Shown: positions 8,973-17,542, numbered from the stretch's first letter. The stretch is DNA of 64,000 nucleotides from Endozoicomonas sp965261315 (GCA_965261315.1 CBDHDM010000049.1:1-64000); one strand, 5' to 3'. Notes: a model not told the origin generated them from the letters alone. Numbers and translations: made by a program.

Positions 8973-9074
8973 CAGTGGCACGTAAAGCTGCCTTCCAGCT
9001 TCGCTGCGGCGGCTCAATGTACACCCTACATCTTCACCACCTTGCCTCGTGTAAGGCAGCTTTACGTTCCACTG
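8973..9074. repeat. 22-bp terminal inverted repeat element (MITE-like)
   Basis: CAGTGGCACGTAAAGCTGCC is the first part of the left arm (8973-8994). The right arm (9053-9074) is its inverse with one mismatch. The 58-bp core is not itself palindromic. The element lies between the divergent yrfG side and the secreted-protein gene. The length and arm structure suit a small non-autonomous mobile repeat or a palindromic intergenic repeat. I see no further copy in this window. Confidence 0.6.
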
Positions 9075-9151
9075 AGCGCGATAACCCCATGTCAACAGAG
9101 CCTAGACCACTGTAGCTTGCCTGGAGTTGAAAGCACGGAATTTCATTCACA

Positions 9152-9310
9152 CTACCGCACTGATAACATGGTCAGGGACAAGTTATACCTCGGTGCAGCT
9201 TCAATTTGTTTAAGCAGTAAAAAAACGCTTTGGATAGGTAAGCACAGACAGTTATCGGCCTCATTTTTGATGTCTTTTTCTTCAGAAATTGTCTCCGGCC
9301 TGATAGCCAT
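9152..9310 (-). CDS. possible 52-residue small protein
   Basis: This short frame starts with ATG at 9310, four bases after a strong Shine-Dalgarno sequence (GAGGAG), and ends with TAG. It begins MAIRPETISEEKDIKNEADN and contains LPIQSVFLLLKQIEAAPRYN. No family is recognised. The ribosome binding site is the main argument for it. It is divergent from yrfG, whose start is 36 bp away. Confidence 0.4.
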   Translation of the reverse strand: MAIRPETISEEKDIKNEADNCLCLPIQSVFLLLKQIEAAPRYNLSLTMLSVR

Positions 9311-9345
9311 TTGACTCCTCAAAATGCTCTGGATGAGATGCCATT

Positions 9346-9999
9346 ATGATTGACTGGACTAAAATCAGCACGGTGCTGCTGGATATGGATGGAACACTAC
9401 TTGACCTCCATTTCGACAACTATTTCTGGCAGGAGTATGTACCTGAGAAATACGCTGAAAAACATGGCATCTCTCTGGCAGAGGCTAAGGAAGAGCTGAG
9501 CCCTCGCTTTGAACAGATTTATGGCAAGCTGCAGTGGTACTGTCTGGATTACTGGGTCTCAGAACTCGATCTGGATATTATGGCCATGAAACAGGAGATC
9601 ATTCACCTTATCTCTTTCAGGCCCTATGCCGATGAGTTTCTGCAAAATATCAAAGATCATGGTAAGCAGGTGATTATGATCACCAACGCCCATCGTGACA
9701 GTCTTTCTTTGAAACTGGAACGTCTCCCGATGGCACACTATTTTGATAAGTTAATTAGCTCCCACGACTACGGATACCCCAAGGAAGATCAGAGTTTCTG
9801 GCGAGCACTTGAAGCAGATATTGGTCTTGATAAGCAGCATGCCCTGTTTATTGATGACAATATTGGTATTCTCGACTCGGCGAAAACCTATGGTATTGCT
9901 GAGTTACTGGCGATTCGTCATCCAGATAGCCAGAAGGGAGCCTGGGACACTGGTGCGTATGCTGCAGTCGAAGATTTCCGCGAGCTATTTGTCTCTTAG
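9346..9999 (+). CDS. yrfG: HAD-family GMP/IMP nucleotidase YrfG
   Basis: This 217-residue HAD hydrolase carries all four motifs: LLDMDGTLLDL (I), IMITNAH (II), a lysine in YPKEDQSF (III) and ALFIDDNIGIL (IV). It matches the E. coli YrfG type, which dephosphorylates purine mononucleotides (IMP, GMP), throughout (FWQEYVPEKYAEKHGISLAEAK). As in enterobacteria it sits near nudE and just upstream of hslR. No defects are seen. The start ATG is close to a weak GGATGAGA. Confidence 0.92.
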   Translation: MIDWTKISTVLLDMDGTLLDLHFDNYFWQEYVPEKYAEKHGISLAEAKEELSPRFEQIYGKLQWYCLDYWVSELDLDIMAMKQEIIHLISFRPYADEFLQNIKDHGKQVIMITNAHRDSLSLKLERLPMAHYFDKLISSHDYGYPKEDQSFWRALEADIGLDKQHALFIDDNIGILDSAKTYGIAELLAIRHPDSQKGAWDTGAYAAVEDFRELFVS

Positions 10000-10093
10000 A
10001 GCATTATTAGCCCTGAAAAGACGGCCACTTTGAGAGAATGTAACCTCGAAATTTGGCAGGCTTTTCATGATAAAAAGCAGTCAGGGTGACAGA

Positions 10094-10483
10094 ATGAGTA
10101 ATAGTGAAAAGATCCGGTTGGATAAATGGTTATGGGCGGCTCGTTTTTATAAAACTCGTAATATAGCCAGGGAAGCCATTGATGGTGGCAAAGTCCATCT
10201 GAATGGCCAGCGATGCAAGCCAGGCAAGGAGCCCAGGGTAGGTGATGTGATCAAGCTTCGGGCTGGTTGGGATGAACGAGTAGTAGAAGTTAAGGCGTTA
10301 AGCGACAAACGGCAAAAAGCTGAGCTGGCACAACAGCTGTATGAGGAAACTGTAGAAAGTATTCAGGCTCGGGAAGAGGCTGCAGAAAACCGGAAGGCGC
10401 TGCGTGGTGCAATGCCAAGACCAGACCACAGGCCTGATAAAAAGCAGCGTCGTGAACTGTTAAAGCATAAGTCTGATTACTAA
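10094..10483 (+). CDS. hslR: heat-shock protein Hsp15 (ribosome-associated S4 protein)
   Basis: This has 129 residues from the ATG at 10094, which lies behind AGGGTGAC. An in-frame ATG at 10067 would add nine residues. The S4 RNA-binding domain is at the N-terminus (IRLDKWLWAARFYKTRNIAR, GGKVHLNGQRCKPGKEPRVG). The tail is basic (RRELLKHKSDY). Hsp15 binds stalled 50S subunits that carry nascent chains and helps to recycle them. It is probably cotranscribed with yrfG. The hslO gene that usually follows is absent; pdxA converges instead. Confidence 0.93.
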   Translation: MSNSEKIRLDKWLWAARFYKTRNIAREAIDGGKVHLNGQRCKPGKEPRVGDVIKLRAGWDERVVEVKALSDKRQKAELAQQLYEETVESIQAREEAAENRKALRGAMPRPDHRPDKKQRRELLKHKSDY

Positions 10484-10500
10484 CTGCATGCCTGTGTGGT

Positions 10501-11499
10501 TTAAAGAGTCTGGCTGCCAAGCGTATACTGGATGGCTACCTTAATGGCCTCCATCAGACTGACTTCACTGGCCCTTCCTGTTCCGGCAATGTCGTATGCA
10601 GTTCCATGGTCGACTGAAGTCCTGAGAAACGGCAGGCCGCAGGTAATGGAAACGGTACGTTCAAAGTCTACCATCTTGGTGGCGATATGCCCCTGGTCAT
10701 GATACATCGAGAGCACGCCGTCATAGGCACCATGAAGTGCCTGATGAAAGACAGAGTCTGCCGGAATTGGGCCACGTACATTCAACCCTTCCCGTTGAGC
10801 CCGTTTGACTGCCGGCTCAATGGCACAGACTTCTTCATCCCCAAACAGTCCATTTTCGCCACAGTGGGGATTCAGGCCGGCAACGGCCAGAGAGGGGGAT
10901 ACGATACCCAGAGACTGAAGAATCCGGCACGCTCTGAAAATTCCCTTGAACACGTTGCTTTCTACGATTGCGTTACAGGCCTGCTTTAAAGAGAGATGGC
11001 GAGTTAGAAAAAAGACTCTCAGTCCTGCTACCTGGAACAGCGTAACAGGGTCAATCGTCCCTGTTAGCGATGCAAGAATTTCCGTGTGGCCAATGTGGGG
11101 GATTTTCGCGGCGCGAAGAGATTTCTTGTTGATCGGTGGTGTGGCGATTGAACCATAGCCCTGATTTTTCACGTAGCGGACAGCTTGTTCAATAAATTGG
11201 TATGCAGCAGCTCCGGATTCAGCAGAGACTTTTCCAAACACAATCTTCTCTATATTGGTAATGGGAGAGTGGAGCAGGTGTATGTGGCCGTTATTGTGTA
11301 AGTCAGCAGGGGAGCCATTGATGGATAGGAAATGCACTTTCTTCTGACAGAGATGGGCTGCCTGTTCCAGCCAGCTGCGATCACCAATCACCACCACTCG
11401 GCAGCTTGTATTGAATTCCGGGTTGCACAGGGATTTGATGATGATCTCAGCACCGATTCCGGCAGGATCACCCATGGGAATGCAGATCAGGGGAGGCAT
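10501..11499 (-). CDS. 4-hydroxythreonine-4-phosphate dehydrogenase family (PdxA/PdxA2)
   Basis: This is a 332-residue NAD-dependent dehydrogenase. It begins with MGDPAGIGAEI and carries the metal-ligand histidines in IPHIGHTEIL, GLNPHCGENGLFGDEE and SMYHDQGHIATKM. PdxA itself acts in pyridoxal phosphate synthesis; PdxA2 paralogues oxidise 4-phospho-D-threonate or erythronate in sugar-acid catabolism. The neighbouring DeoR/GlpR-type regulator, and the absence of ksgA/surA neighbours, favour a PdxA2 role. The DUF1537 kinase that would complete such a pathway is not present next to it. Confidence 0.8.
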   Translation of the reverse strand: MPPLICIPMGDPAGIGAEIIIKSLCNPEFNTSCRVVVIGDRSWLEQAAHLCQKKVHFLSINGSPADLHNNGHIHLLHSPITNIEKIVFGKVSAESGAAAYQFIEQAVRYVKNQGYGSIATPPINKKSLRAAKIPHIGHTEILASLTGTIDPVTLFQVAGLRVFFLTRHLSLKQACNAIVESNVFKGIFRACRILQSLGIVSPSLAVAGLNPHCGENGLFGDEEVCAIEPAVKRAQREGLNVRGPIPADSVFHQALHGAYDGVLSMYHDQGHIATKMVDFERTVSITCGLPFLRTSVDHGTAYDIAGTGRASEVSLMEAIKVAIQYTLGSQTL

Positions 11500-11575
11500 T
11501 GCCGCTATCGATCACGTTTGGACCGCCTGAAAACAATAGAATGAATATCAGCTTAGCAGCAATATTGGACGCCAT

Positions 11576-11604
11576 AAAAAAGGGAGCCATCGGCTCCCTT
11601 TTTT
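11576..11604. terminator. bidirectional intrinsic terminator
   Basis: This is a perfect 13-bp hairpin, AAAAAAGGGAGCC-ATC-GGCTCCCTTTTTT, with A and T tails on both sides. It lies between the deoR-type gene (stop 11628) and the pdxA-type gene (start 11499), both on the minus strand. It therefore ends the regulator transcript and separates the two genes. Confidence 0.9.
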
Positions 11605-11627
11605 ATCTGCATTATCTACCTGATTTT

Positions 11628-12389
11628 TCAGGATGGCAGAATAATGTTGCCACCGGCTTCACGGATTGCAGTCAGGTTCTCATCATCAAACTTACTGTCC
11701 GTGATAATGCAGTCCAGATCTTCCAGACGGCTGATGGTTTTCATGCTGGAAGCTCCAAATTTACTGGAGTCAGCCAGTAGAACGGTCTTATTGGCCCGTT
11801 CCATCATTTTACGACGAATGTAGTAATGATCATTCGAGGCCGTTGTTACACCATTGTTCAGGCTCCAGCTGTTGGTCGCCAGGAAGGCGATATCCGCATT
11901 TATGCTGTCCAGGAAAGACAGTGCTGCAACATCGGTATGTGCCTTGGTAATCGCGCTGACATTACCACCCGTGGTGAATACCTTAACGGTTGAAGAATCG
12001 GACAGTTGAAGTGCGATCTTCAAGTCAGTCGTGATGACAGTCACTTTCATGCGCATCATCAGTTTCGCCAGCGCCATGGTGCTGGTGCCTGAGTCCAGAA
12101 GGACGATCTGGCCTTCACGAACCTGCTTCAGAGCTTCATGGGCGATGGACTTCTTTTCTTCAATATTAACGGCATTTTTCTTTTCGTAGGGAATGTCTTC
12201 CATCAGGAAGCTTTTGGAGACTGCACCGCCGTAGGTTACACGCAGTTTATCTTCTTGCTCCAGAGTCCGAATATCACGACGGATGGTCATTTGAGACACA
12301 TCAAAACGTTCGGCCATTTCTTCGATATTGGCACAGCCTTTTTCTTCAACAAAAGCAAGAATGTGTTCGCGACGTTCAACCGGGAGCAT
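11628..12389 (-). CDS. DeoR/GlpR-family transcriptional regulator
   Basis: This has 253 residues. The N-terminal DeoR helix-turn-helix is complete (RREHILAFVEEKGCANIEEM, ERFDVSQMTIRRDIRTLE, VTYGGAV). The C-terminal DeoRC sugar-phosphate sensor domain follows, with LLDSGTSTMALAKLM, VITTDLKIALQL, FLATNSWSLNNGVTT and LADSSKFG. Such proteins repress sugar or sugar-acid operons and respond to phosphorylated intermediates. AGAGG precedes the ATG. Its likely target is the adjacent pdxA-type gene, but a terminator separates them. The 300 bp upstream (12390-12688) hold only the promoter region, with no gene that I can see. Confidence 0.88.
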   Translation of the reverse strand: MLPVERREHILAFVEEKGCANIEEMAERFDVSQMTIRRDIRTLEQEDKLRVTYGGAVSKSFLMEDIPYEKKNAVNIEEKKSIAHEALKQVREGQIVLLDSGTSTMALAKLMMRMKVTVITTDLKIALQLSDSSTVKVFTTGGNVSAITKAHTDVAALSFLDSINADIAFLATNSWSLNNGVTTASNDHYYIRRKMMERANKTVLLADSSKFGASSMKTISRLEDLDCIITDSKFDDENLTAIREAGGNIILPS

Positions 12390-12688
12390 AGTTGTACCTC
12401 TTTAAATGGAGCATGATCTGTTTGCCCGATCTGTTGGTGTTTGCAGGTAGCAAATCAGGTTTGCAGGACTTGACCAACGGTAATGATGCTTGCTGCCGAT
12501 GAGTATTCAGAGATAGTAATTTCCCGTAAGGGATGACTTACAGAACTACCTTGCAATGATGAACTGATAGCACTCGATATGCAGAAGACCGATCAATGGG
12601 CATTTTGCGGGGGATTATATCACCAGAATGATGAAGTATTCCCAACTTTTCATTCATGGGAATAGTCTTATTTGATCTGGGTTTGGTT

Positions 12689-13418
12689 ATGGAAAATGAA
12701 GTAACAGGTAAAGCACTGGGTAGATATTTACAGACGCTGCTGACTCAACGCCGCAGGGGGGGGGCGAGAGGCGGAAAAACCCCATGACCTCCTTTGTCCG
12801 GACTGTGATCTGTTGATATCCATCCCGGTATTAAAGCAGCAGCAGGTAGCTGCTTGTCCTCGTTGTTTTCGTACTCTGGAAAAACATGCGTACTTCCGCA
12901 TTCAAACCCTGCTGGCTCTGGTGATTACCGGGTTACTGCTCTACATCCCTGCCAATAGCTATCCCGTTCTCACCTTAGATCTGGCTGGTCGACAACACAG
13001 CAGTACTATCTGGGGGGGAGTGGTTGCGTTATGGGGTAGTGGTTTGCCAATTGTCGCAACGATGGTATTTGTATTTGTCATGCTGGTTCCACTGCTTCGA
13101 CTACTCATGCTTATACCGGTTATCTGGGCTTCCCTGCTTCGCGATGGGTCCCGGTTTTCCAGGTCTCTGTTTCGCGATTACCTGTTTCTCTGCCAGTGGG
13201 GAATGGCAAAAATCTATATGTTGGGCGTTCTTATTTCAGCCATCAAGCTCGTTGATATGACAACGGTGGAAGCTGGTCTGGGCGTATTTTGCTATACCGG
13301 TCTCATGCTGGTTGAGGTGGGCATTAGCATCACGTTGAATGAGGCAAGGTTATGGAACACGCTGGGCAAAGGTGTTAAAGCAATTGAAGGGGCTTGCGTA
13401 ATCAATGAACGGCATTGA
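12689..13418 (+). pseudogene. pqiA: PqiA-type membrane protein, first copy; out of frame at a G9 tract
   Basis: An ATG at 12689 opens MENEVTGKALGRYLQTLLTQ and then meets nine G residues (12756-12764), after which the frame closes. If the tract had eight G the reading would continue as HDLLCPDCDLL into the main frame, up to the stop at 13418. That main frame holds the second zinc-ribbon pair CPRC and four membrane helices (LLALVITGLLLYIPANSYPV, WGMAKIYMLGVLISAIKLVD). PqiA partners the MCE protein PqiB in inner-membrane lipid transport. As sequenced the gene is off unless translation starts at the internal TTG at 12813, which lacks the first CxxC. It overlaps the next pqiA-type gene by 14 bp. 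Confidence 0.8.
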
Positions 13419-14025
13419 TTTGGGGCTGAAGCTCTGTCTTGTTTGCTATCAGGCTTGTCCAGAGTACCAGCGGCGTTGTCAGCGATGCGGTGGCCGGGTT
13501 CGAATACGGCGAAAGAACAGCATAGCCAGATGCTGGGCTTTAACGCTGGCAGCTGCACTTCTTTATATACCGGCCAATATCTTACCCATGATGACGATCA
13601 GTTGGCTTGGTCAGGGTGGTGAACCGGACACCATCATATCCGGAGTCGTAAAACTGATTGAGAACGACATGGCCACGATCGCTGCCCTGGTATTTATCGC
13701 CAGTATAGCGATACCTCTGCTGAAGCTACTGGGAATGGCTGTATTGCTACTGTCCATTCAGTCTGGATATGAAATGGGGTTGGGAATAAGGCAGAAAATG
13801 CGACTGTATCGGGTTATTTCGTGGATTGGCCGCTGGTCCATGCTGGATATTTTCATTATTTCTCTACTGGCTGGATTGATTCAGTTTGGTCAGCTTGGGC
13901 AAGTGGAGCCAGGCGCAGGAGCCTGGGCATTTGCTGCCGTCGTTACTCTCACCATGCTTGCTTCTAACAGCTTTGACCCACGCCTTTTATGGGATAACCA
14001 ACGCCTGAGCCAAAGGGTAGAATAA
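13405..14025 (+). CDS. pqiA: PqiA-type membrane protein, second copy
   Basis: This is 206 residues. An N-terminal zinc ribbon (CLVCYQACPEYQRRCQRCGG) is followed by about four transmembrane helices with the PqiA signatures LYIPANILPMMTISWLG, GVVKLIENDMATIAALVF, IGRWSMLDIFIISLLAGL and NSFDPRLLWD. E. coli PqiA is one protein containing both halves. Here the halves are separate overlapping genes, as in many gammaproteobacteria. It is followed after 27 bp by pqiB, which has an excellent ribosome binding site, so 12689-15678 is one operon. Confidence 0.88.
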   Translation: MNGIDLGLKLCLVCYQACPEYQRRCQRCGGRVRIRRKNSIARCWALTLAAALLYIPANILPMMTISWLGQGGEPDTIISGVVKLIENDMATIAALVFIASIAIPLLKLLGMAVLLLSIQSGYEMGLGIRQKMRLYRVISWIGRWSMLDIFIISLLAGLIQFGQLGQVEPGAGAWAFAAVVTLTMLASNSFDPRLLWDNQRLSQRVE

Positions 14026-14052
14026 GAGTGATTGCACAGGAGGTGCCGCTGA

Positions 14053-15678
14053 ATGAATCAGGAAAACAATCACCCTGAAGATGGTGGGTCAGAGGGTAGT
14101 GAGTCATCTGCAGCTGCTTATGTTGAAGATCGGATGAACTTTACCCCTATCTGGCTATTGCCTCTGGTGGTTCTTATTGCAGTCGGCTGGTTGCTCTGGC
14201 GTGAGCTGGATCATGGTGGCATCGAAGTCATGATCCGTTTTGAGAATGGCCGGGGGATTGCTGTGGATAAAACAGAAGTCCTTCATAATGGCATTCCTGT
14301 TGGACACGTTACCCGCCTTTCTCCCAGTAAGGACTTTGATGCGGTTGATGTGACGGTAAAAATGGATCAGCGCTTTCAAACCCTTCTTACGGAAAACAGT
14401 GCCTTCTGGCTGGTAGAACCACAGCTGAGTCTTACTGAAGTCTCTGGGTTGGATACCTTGATAACCGGGAACTACATCGCATTCAGCCCACCATCTGAAG
14501 GTGCCTTGCAAGCACAGTTTAGCGCGTTGAAGAGAGCACCGGGCATGATGGGGGGTAAAGATGGGCTTCGCCTGATATTACAGTCTGATGAACTTCCATC
14601 CCTGGAAATTGGCAGCCCGGTTTTCTACCGAAAACTGAATGTGGGGGAAGTGTTTAACTATGGCCTCTCAGAGAATGGTCAGTTTGTAGAAACACAAATC
14701 TACATTCAGTCTGAATTTGCTCATCTTGTTCATGAAAATACCCGTTTCTGGAGTGCTGGTGGCCTGAAAGTATCTGCCAATATGACCAATCTGGAAGTAC
14801 AGGCACAGTCACTGGTCTCCATTTTAAAGGGAGGTGTTGCTTTTTATACCCCGGAGTGGGAAGCCGATGTGCCGGTAGTATCCAATGGTGCGGAATTTGC
14901 TCTGTACAGTGATTACGATACGGCTGAGGCTGGTATTCCTATTACCATTGAGTTTCCACTGGGGGTATCGCTTGGTGATAGTAATATACCTATCCGTTTT
15001 CATGGTCAGGAAGTGGGGAGAGTACGATCAGTAGACGTCAGTGATGATGTGAGCCGTGTTATTGCTGAGGCGATTATCAGGCCAGAGGTAAAACCTGCTC
15101 TGGTTGCAGGCACTCGTTTCTGGATAGTTGAACCCAAATTAGGATTGGATGGTGTGTCTGATCTGGAGACACTGATCAGTGGTCGCTATGTTGCTATGGA
15201 TATTAATAAGCGGGTCGTGGAGGCTGGGTCTGCTGTCAGTCACTTTAAGGGGATGGCAGCGCGTCCGGCAACCCCTATCGGCGCTATCGGCCTGAGTCTG
15301 ACGCTGCACGCGGATGCGCTTGAAGGCGTTGATATTGGCAGTCCGGTCTTATACAGGAATGTTCCTGTTGGCTTTGTTCAGTCTTATGACCTGAATGGCG
15401 GGGGGGTGTCCATTCATGTGCTTATCGAAGCACGCTATCAGCACCTGGTCAATAAAAGCAGTCGCTTCTGGAATGTCAGTGGTATTAATATTGATGTCGG
15501 TTTATTCCAGGGCACCAGTATCCGGGCTGAATCACTGGAAGCTCTGCTGGCCGGTGGGATTGCCTTTGCAACACCGGAAAAGCCTCAGAAACCGGTCAAG
15601 CCAGGGCATCGCTTCGCCCTGGCCGGTGAGCCAAAGAAAAGCTGGTTGCTGTGGCGACCGGAAATCTGGTTACATTGA
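14053..15678 (+). CDS. pqiB: PqiB-type MCE (MlaD) lipid-transport protein
   Basis: This has 541 residues, with AGGAGGTG about 8 bp before the ATG. One N-terminal transmembrane helix (about 34-50, IWLLPLVVLIAVGWLLW) anchors a periplasmic chain of MCE repeats. By eye I count four: IEVMIRFENGRGIAVDKTEV, LRLILQSDELPSLEIGSPVF, IPITIEFPLGVSLGDSNIPI and LSLTLHADALEGVDIGSPVL, each followed by the (G)xxVGxV turn. E. coli PqiB is usually described with three. MCE proteins form hexameric tubes that carry lipids between the membranes. The lipoprotein PqiC, which normally follows, is missing; the next gene converges. Confidence 0.9.
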   Translation: MNQENNHPEDGGSEGSESSAAAYVEDRMNFTPIWLLPLVVLIAVGWLLWRELDHGGIEVMIRFENGRGIAVDKTEVLHNGIPVGHVTRLSPSKDFDAVDVTVKMDQRFQTLLTENSAFWLVEPQLSLTEVSGLDTLITGNYIAFSPPSEGALQAQFSALKRAPGMMGGKDGLRLILQSDELPSLEIGSPVFYRKLNVGEVFNYGLSENGQFVETQIYIQSEFAHLVHENTRFWSAGGLKVSANMTNLEVQAQSLVSILKGGVAFYTPEWEADVPVVSNGAEFALYSDYDTAEAGIPITIEFPLGVSLGDSNIPIRFHGQEVGRVRSVDVSDDVSRVIAEAIIRPEVKPALVAGTRFWIVEPKLGLDGVSDLETLISGRYVAMDINKRVVEAGSAVSHFKGMAARPATPIGAIGLSLTLHADALEGVDIGSPVLYRNVPVGFVQSYDLNGGGVSIHVLIEARYQHLVNKSSRFWNVSGINIDVGLFQGTSIRAESLEALLAGGIAFATPEKPQKPVKPGHRFALAGEPKKSWLLWRPEIWLH

Positions 15679-16344
15679 GTGTGACGTGTCTATGTTGTCA
15701 GGAACTAAAGCAGGCTGCTCGTTCTTTATTGATACGATTAAGTGATCCTTTCGAGTCCACAGATCATTGACCCAACTCTGACATTGTTCACGGAACACTT
15801 CATCATTACTGTAATCCCGGCCAAGGTAGGTATCTGCAATTGATTGTTTTTCAATATTTACACTGATTTTATCTCCCCGGGCACAGAGGAAATCCCAGCG
15901 TGATGGGTTTTTGTCATGGTAGACAATGGTGACATTAATCATTGTGTGCAGTTGCTGACCCATTGCTCCCAGTACAAAGCCAACTCCGACTGCACGGGGT
16001 TTCAGTAAGTGTTTGAAAGACGACTTTTGTTGTTTGTGCTTGGCTGCCGTAAAGCGGGTTCCTTCCATAAAGTTAAAAATTGACACTGGTACATCACGGA
16101 ATTTTTCACAGGCTTTGCGAGTTGCTTTAAGGTCTTCACCCCGCTTTTCAGGGTGCTTTTCCAGATAGGCTGCAATGGCAATGCAGATACGTGTACATAA
16201 TTTGTGCCATGTCTTTATGGGAATCAGAAAACGACTGAGGCTGAATAAAAGCAGAGGTATGCAGAGAATAAGGGTATTAAAGGTGAGTAACAACGCTGAA
16301 AGGGCTCCACGAATAAAAGCCGGTAAAGATAACAGCATGAGCAA
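15670..16344 (-). pseudogene. YihG-type lysophospholipid acyltransferase lacking its HX4D motif
   Basis: The frame is open for 224 residues against about 310 in E. coli YihG. The N-terminal membrane helix (ALLLTFNTLILCIPLLLFSL) and the segment WHKLCTRI are followed directly by AYLEKHPEKRGEDLKATRKA and then FNFMEGTRFTAAKHKQQKSS (motif III). The roughly 85 residues between, with the NHQSWVD-type HX4D catalytic motif and motif II, are gone without loss of frame. An acyltransferase cannot work without this His-Asp pair. The stop overlaps the 3' end of pqiB (convergent). Confidence 0.85.
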
Positions 16345-16351
16345 TTATTTC

Positions 16352-17542
16352 TTAGTTATTATCGGATGTCTGTATTTGTGATAAAGTGCTTTCAATATCT
16401 TTGAGGTAAGGTCGTGACTCAGGTTTTTTTAAAAGACGGCATGCCAGGTTGAGTAATTCAGGGCATGTGGAAAAGGCTTTGGAAAATTGATCTCTAAGGT
16501 ATTTCTCCCGTTGTTCCTCTGTGAGTTGGATAAATTTACCTACTTGATCCGCTTTGGTCTTTTTATCTTCTACTCTCTTTGGATAGTCAGCAGGTGTCCA
16601 GTTCATTGCGATATCCAATATCAACACTCCCAGAGTCCAAAGATCTATTCTCTTATCATGAGTGCTATAAGCATCTAAAGATAAATATTCCAAGGTACCA
16701 CACGGTGTTTGTGTAGAACCTTCTCCAAGATATTTGCTGAAACCTAAGTCTGCAAGCCTGTACTGACCATCAAGCATGATGTTCTCTGGCTTCAAGTCTC
16801 TATAAACAAAACCATTTGTATGTAAGTGCTCCAGAGCTTTACACATATCCAGAGAAACGTTGACAGCAAGGGCTATTAAATCTTTGTGTTGCCCCTGTGC
16901 CAGCTGCTCGAAAAGATCCTTTCCATCAATCCAGTCAAAAATTATGGCGATGACATGGAGTTTTTTATTCGGCTGTTCTAGAATGTCCTGCTTGGATTGG
17001 ATGATTAAATACTCATTGTCAGTATTAACCATCAATATTTTTTTTGCTTTGATGATATTGGGATGTTCAGGGATCAGCATTGAGTTTATTTCGCCTTTAT
17101 CAAGGCCTGTCCAACTGATATTTATTTGTTTTGGCTGAATTATTTTAACAGCCAGGCAGTTTCCATCCTTATCGTTCCATTTGTTAACCGTACCCTGTGT
17201 CCCCTTTATTTCTTCACTGCCTTCACTTGGTTGAATACCCAGCTTTTCTTTCAAGGCTGCTTCTATCTGAGGTATTGTTATATCCAAGAGATTTAGGCGC
17301 GATAAATCGAGTTTTAGTCGGGGTTGTTTATTTTGAACTGTGTAACTTTGTAGTGCTCTGTCGCTTAATAAATCAGTAACCCGGCTTAGCATCAGGCCTG
17401 CGGTACCACAGGCAGCGACTGCTTTCCAGTCGCCATTAAATGCTCTTGCCACAGCTGCACCGGCAGCTACTCCCAAGCCTGATTTGAGCCAATCACCTTG
17501 ATCCCAGTTCATTGGGTTTAGTTTGGAAGGTTCCATATGCAC
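16352..17542 (-). CDS. eukaryote-like Ser/Thr protein kinase, candidate effector
   Basis: This has 396 residues. Residues about 110-390 form a protein kinase: glycine-loop region (GTQGTV), Lys133 in LAVKII, probable helix-C Glu151, the catalytic loop VYRDLKPENIM (Tyr-Arg-Asp249, Lys251, Asn254), ADLGFSK in place of DFG (Asp265), the activation segment CGTLEYLSLD, and IDLWTLGVLILD. All core residues for catalysis are kept. It lacks the PASTA and membrane architecture of Hanks-type PknB kinases. The N-terminus has a short glycine/alanine-rich hydrophobic stretch (LKSGLGVAAGAAVARAF). It is AT-rich and stands alone, which suggests acquired DNA and a host-directed role; that is inference. Confidence 0.85.
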   Translation of the reverse strand: MHMEPSKLNPMNWDQGDWLKSGLGVAAGAAVARAFNGDWKAVAACGTAGLMLSRVTDLLSDRALQSYTVQNKQPRLKLDLSRLNLLDITIPQIEAALKEKLGIQPSEGSEEIKGTQGTVNKWNDKDGNCLAVKIIQPKQINISWTGLDKGEINSMLIPEHPNIIKAKKILMVNTDNEYLIIQSKQDILEQPNKKLHVIAIIFDWIDGKDLFEQLAQGQHKDLIALAVNVSLDMCKALEHLHTNGFVYRDLKPENIMLDGQYRLADLGFSKYLGEGSTQTPCGTLEYLSLDAYSTHDKRIDLWTLGVLILDIAMNWTPADYPKRVEDKKTKADQVGKFIQLTEEQREKYLRDQFSKAFSTCPELLNLACRLLKKPESRPYLKDIESTLSQIQTSDNN

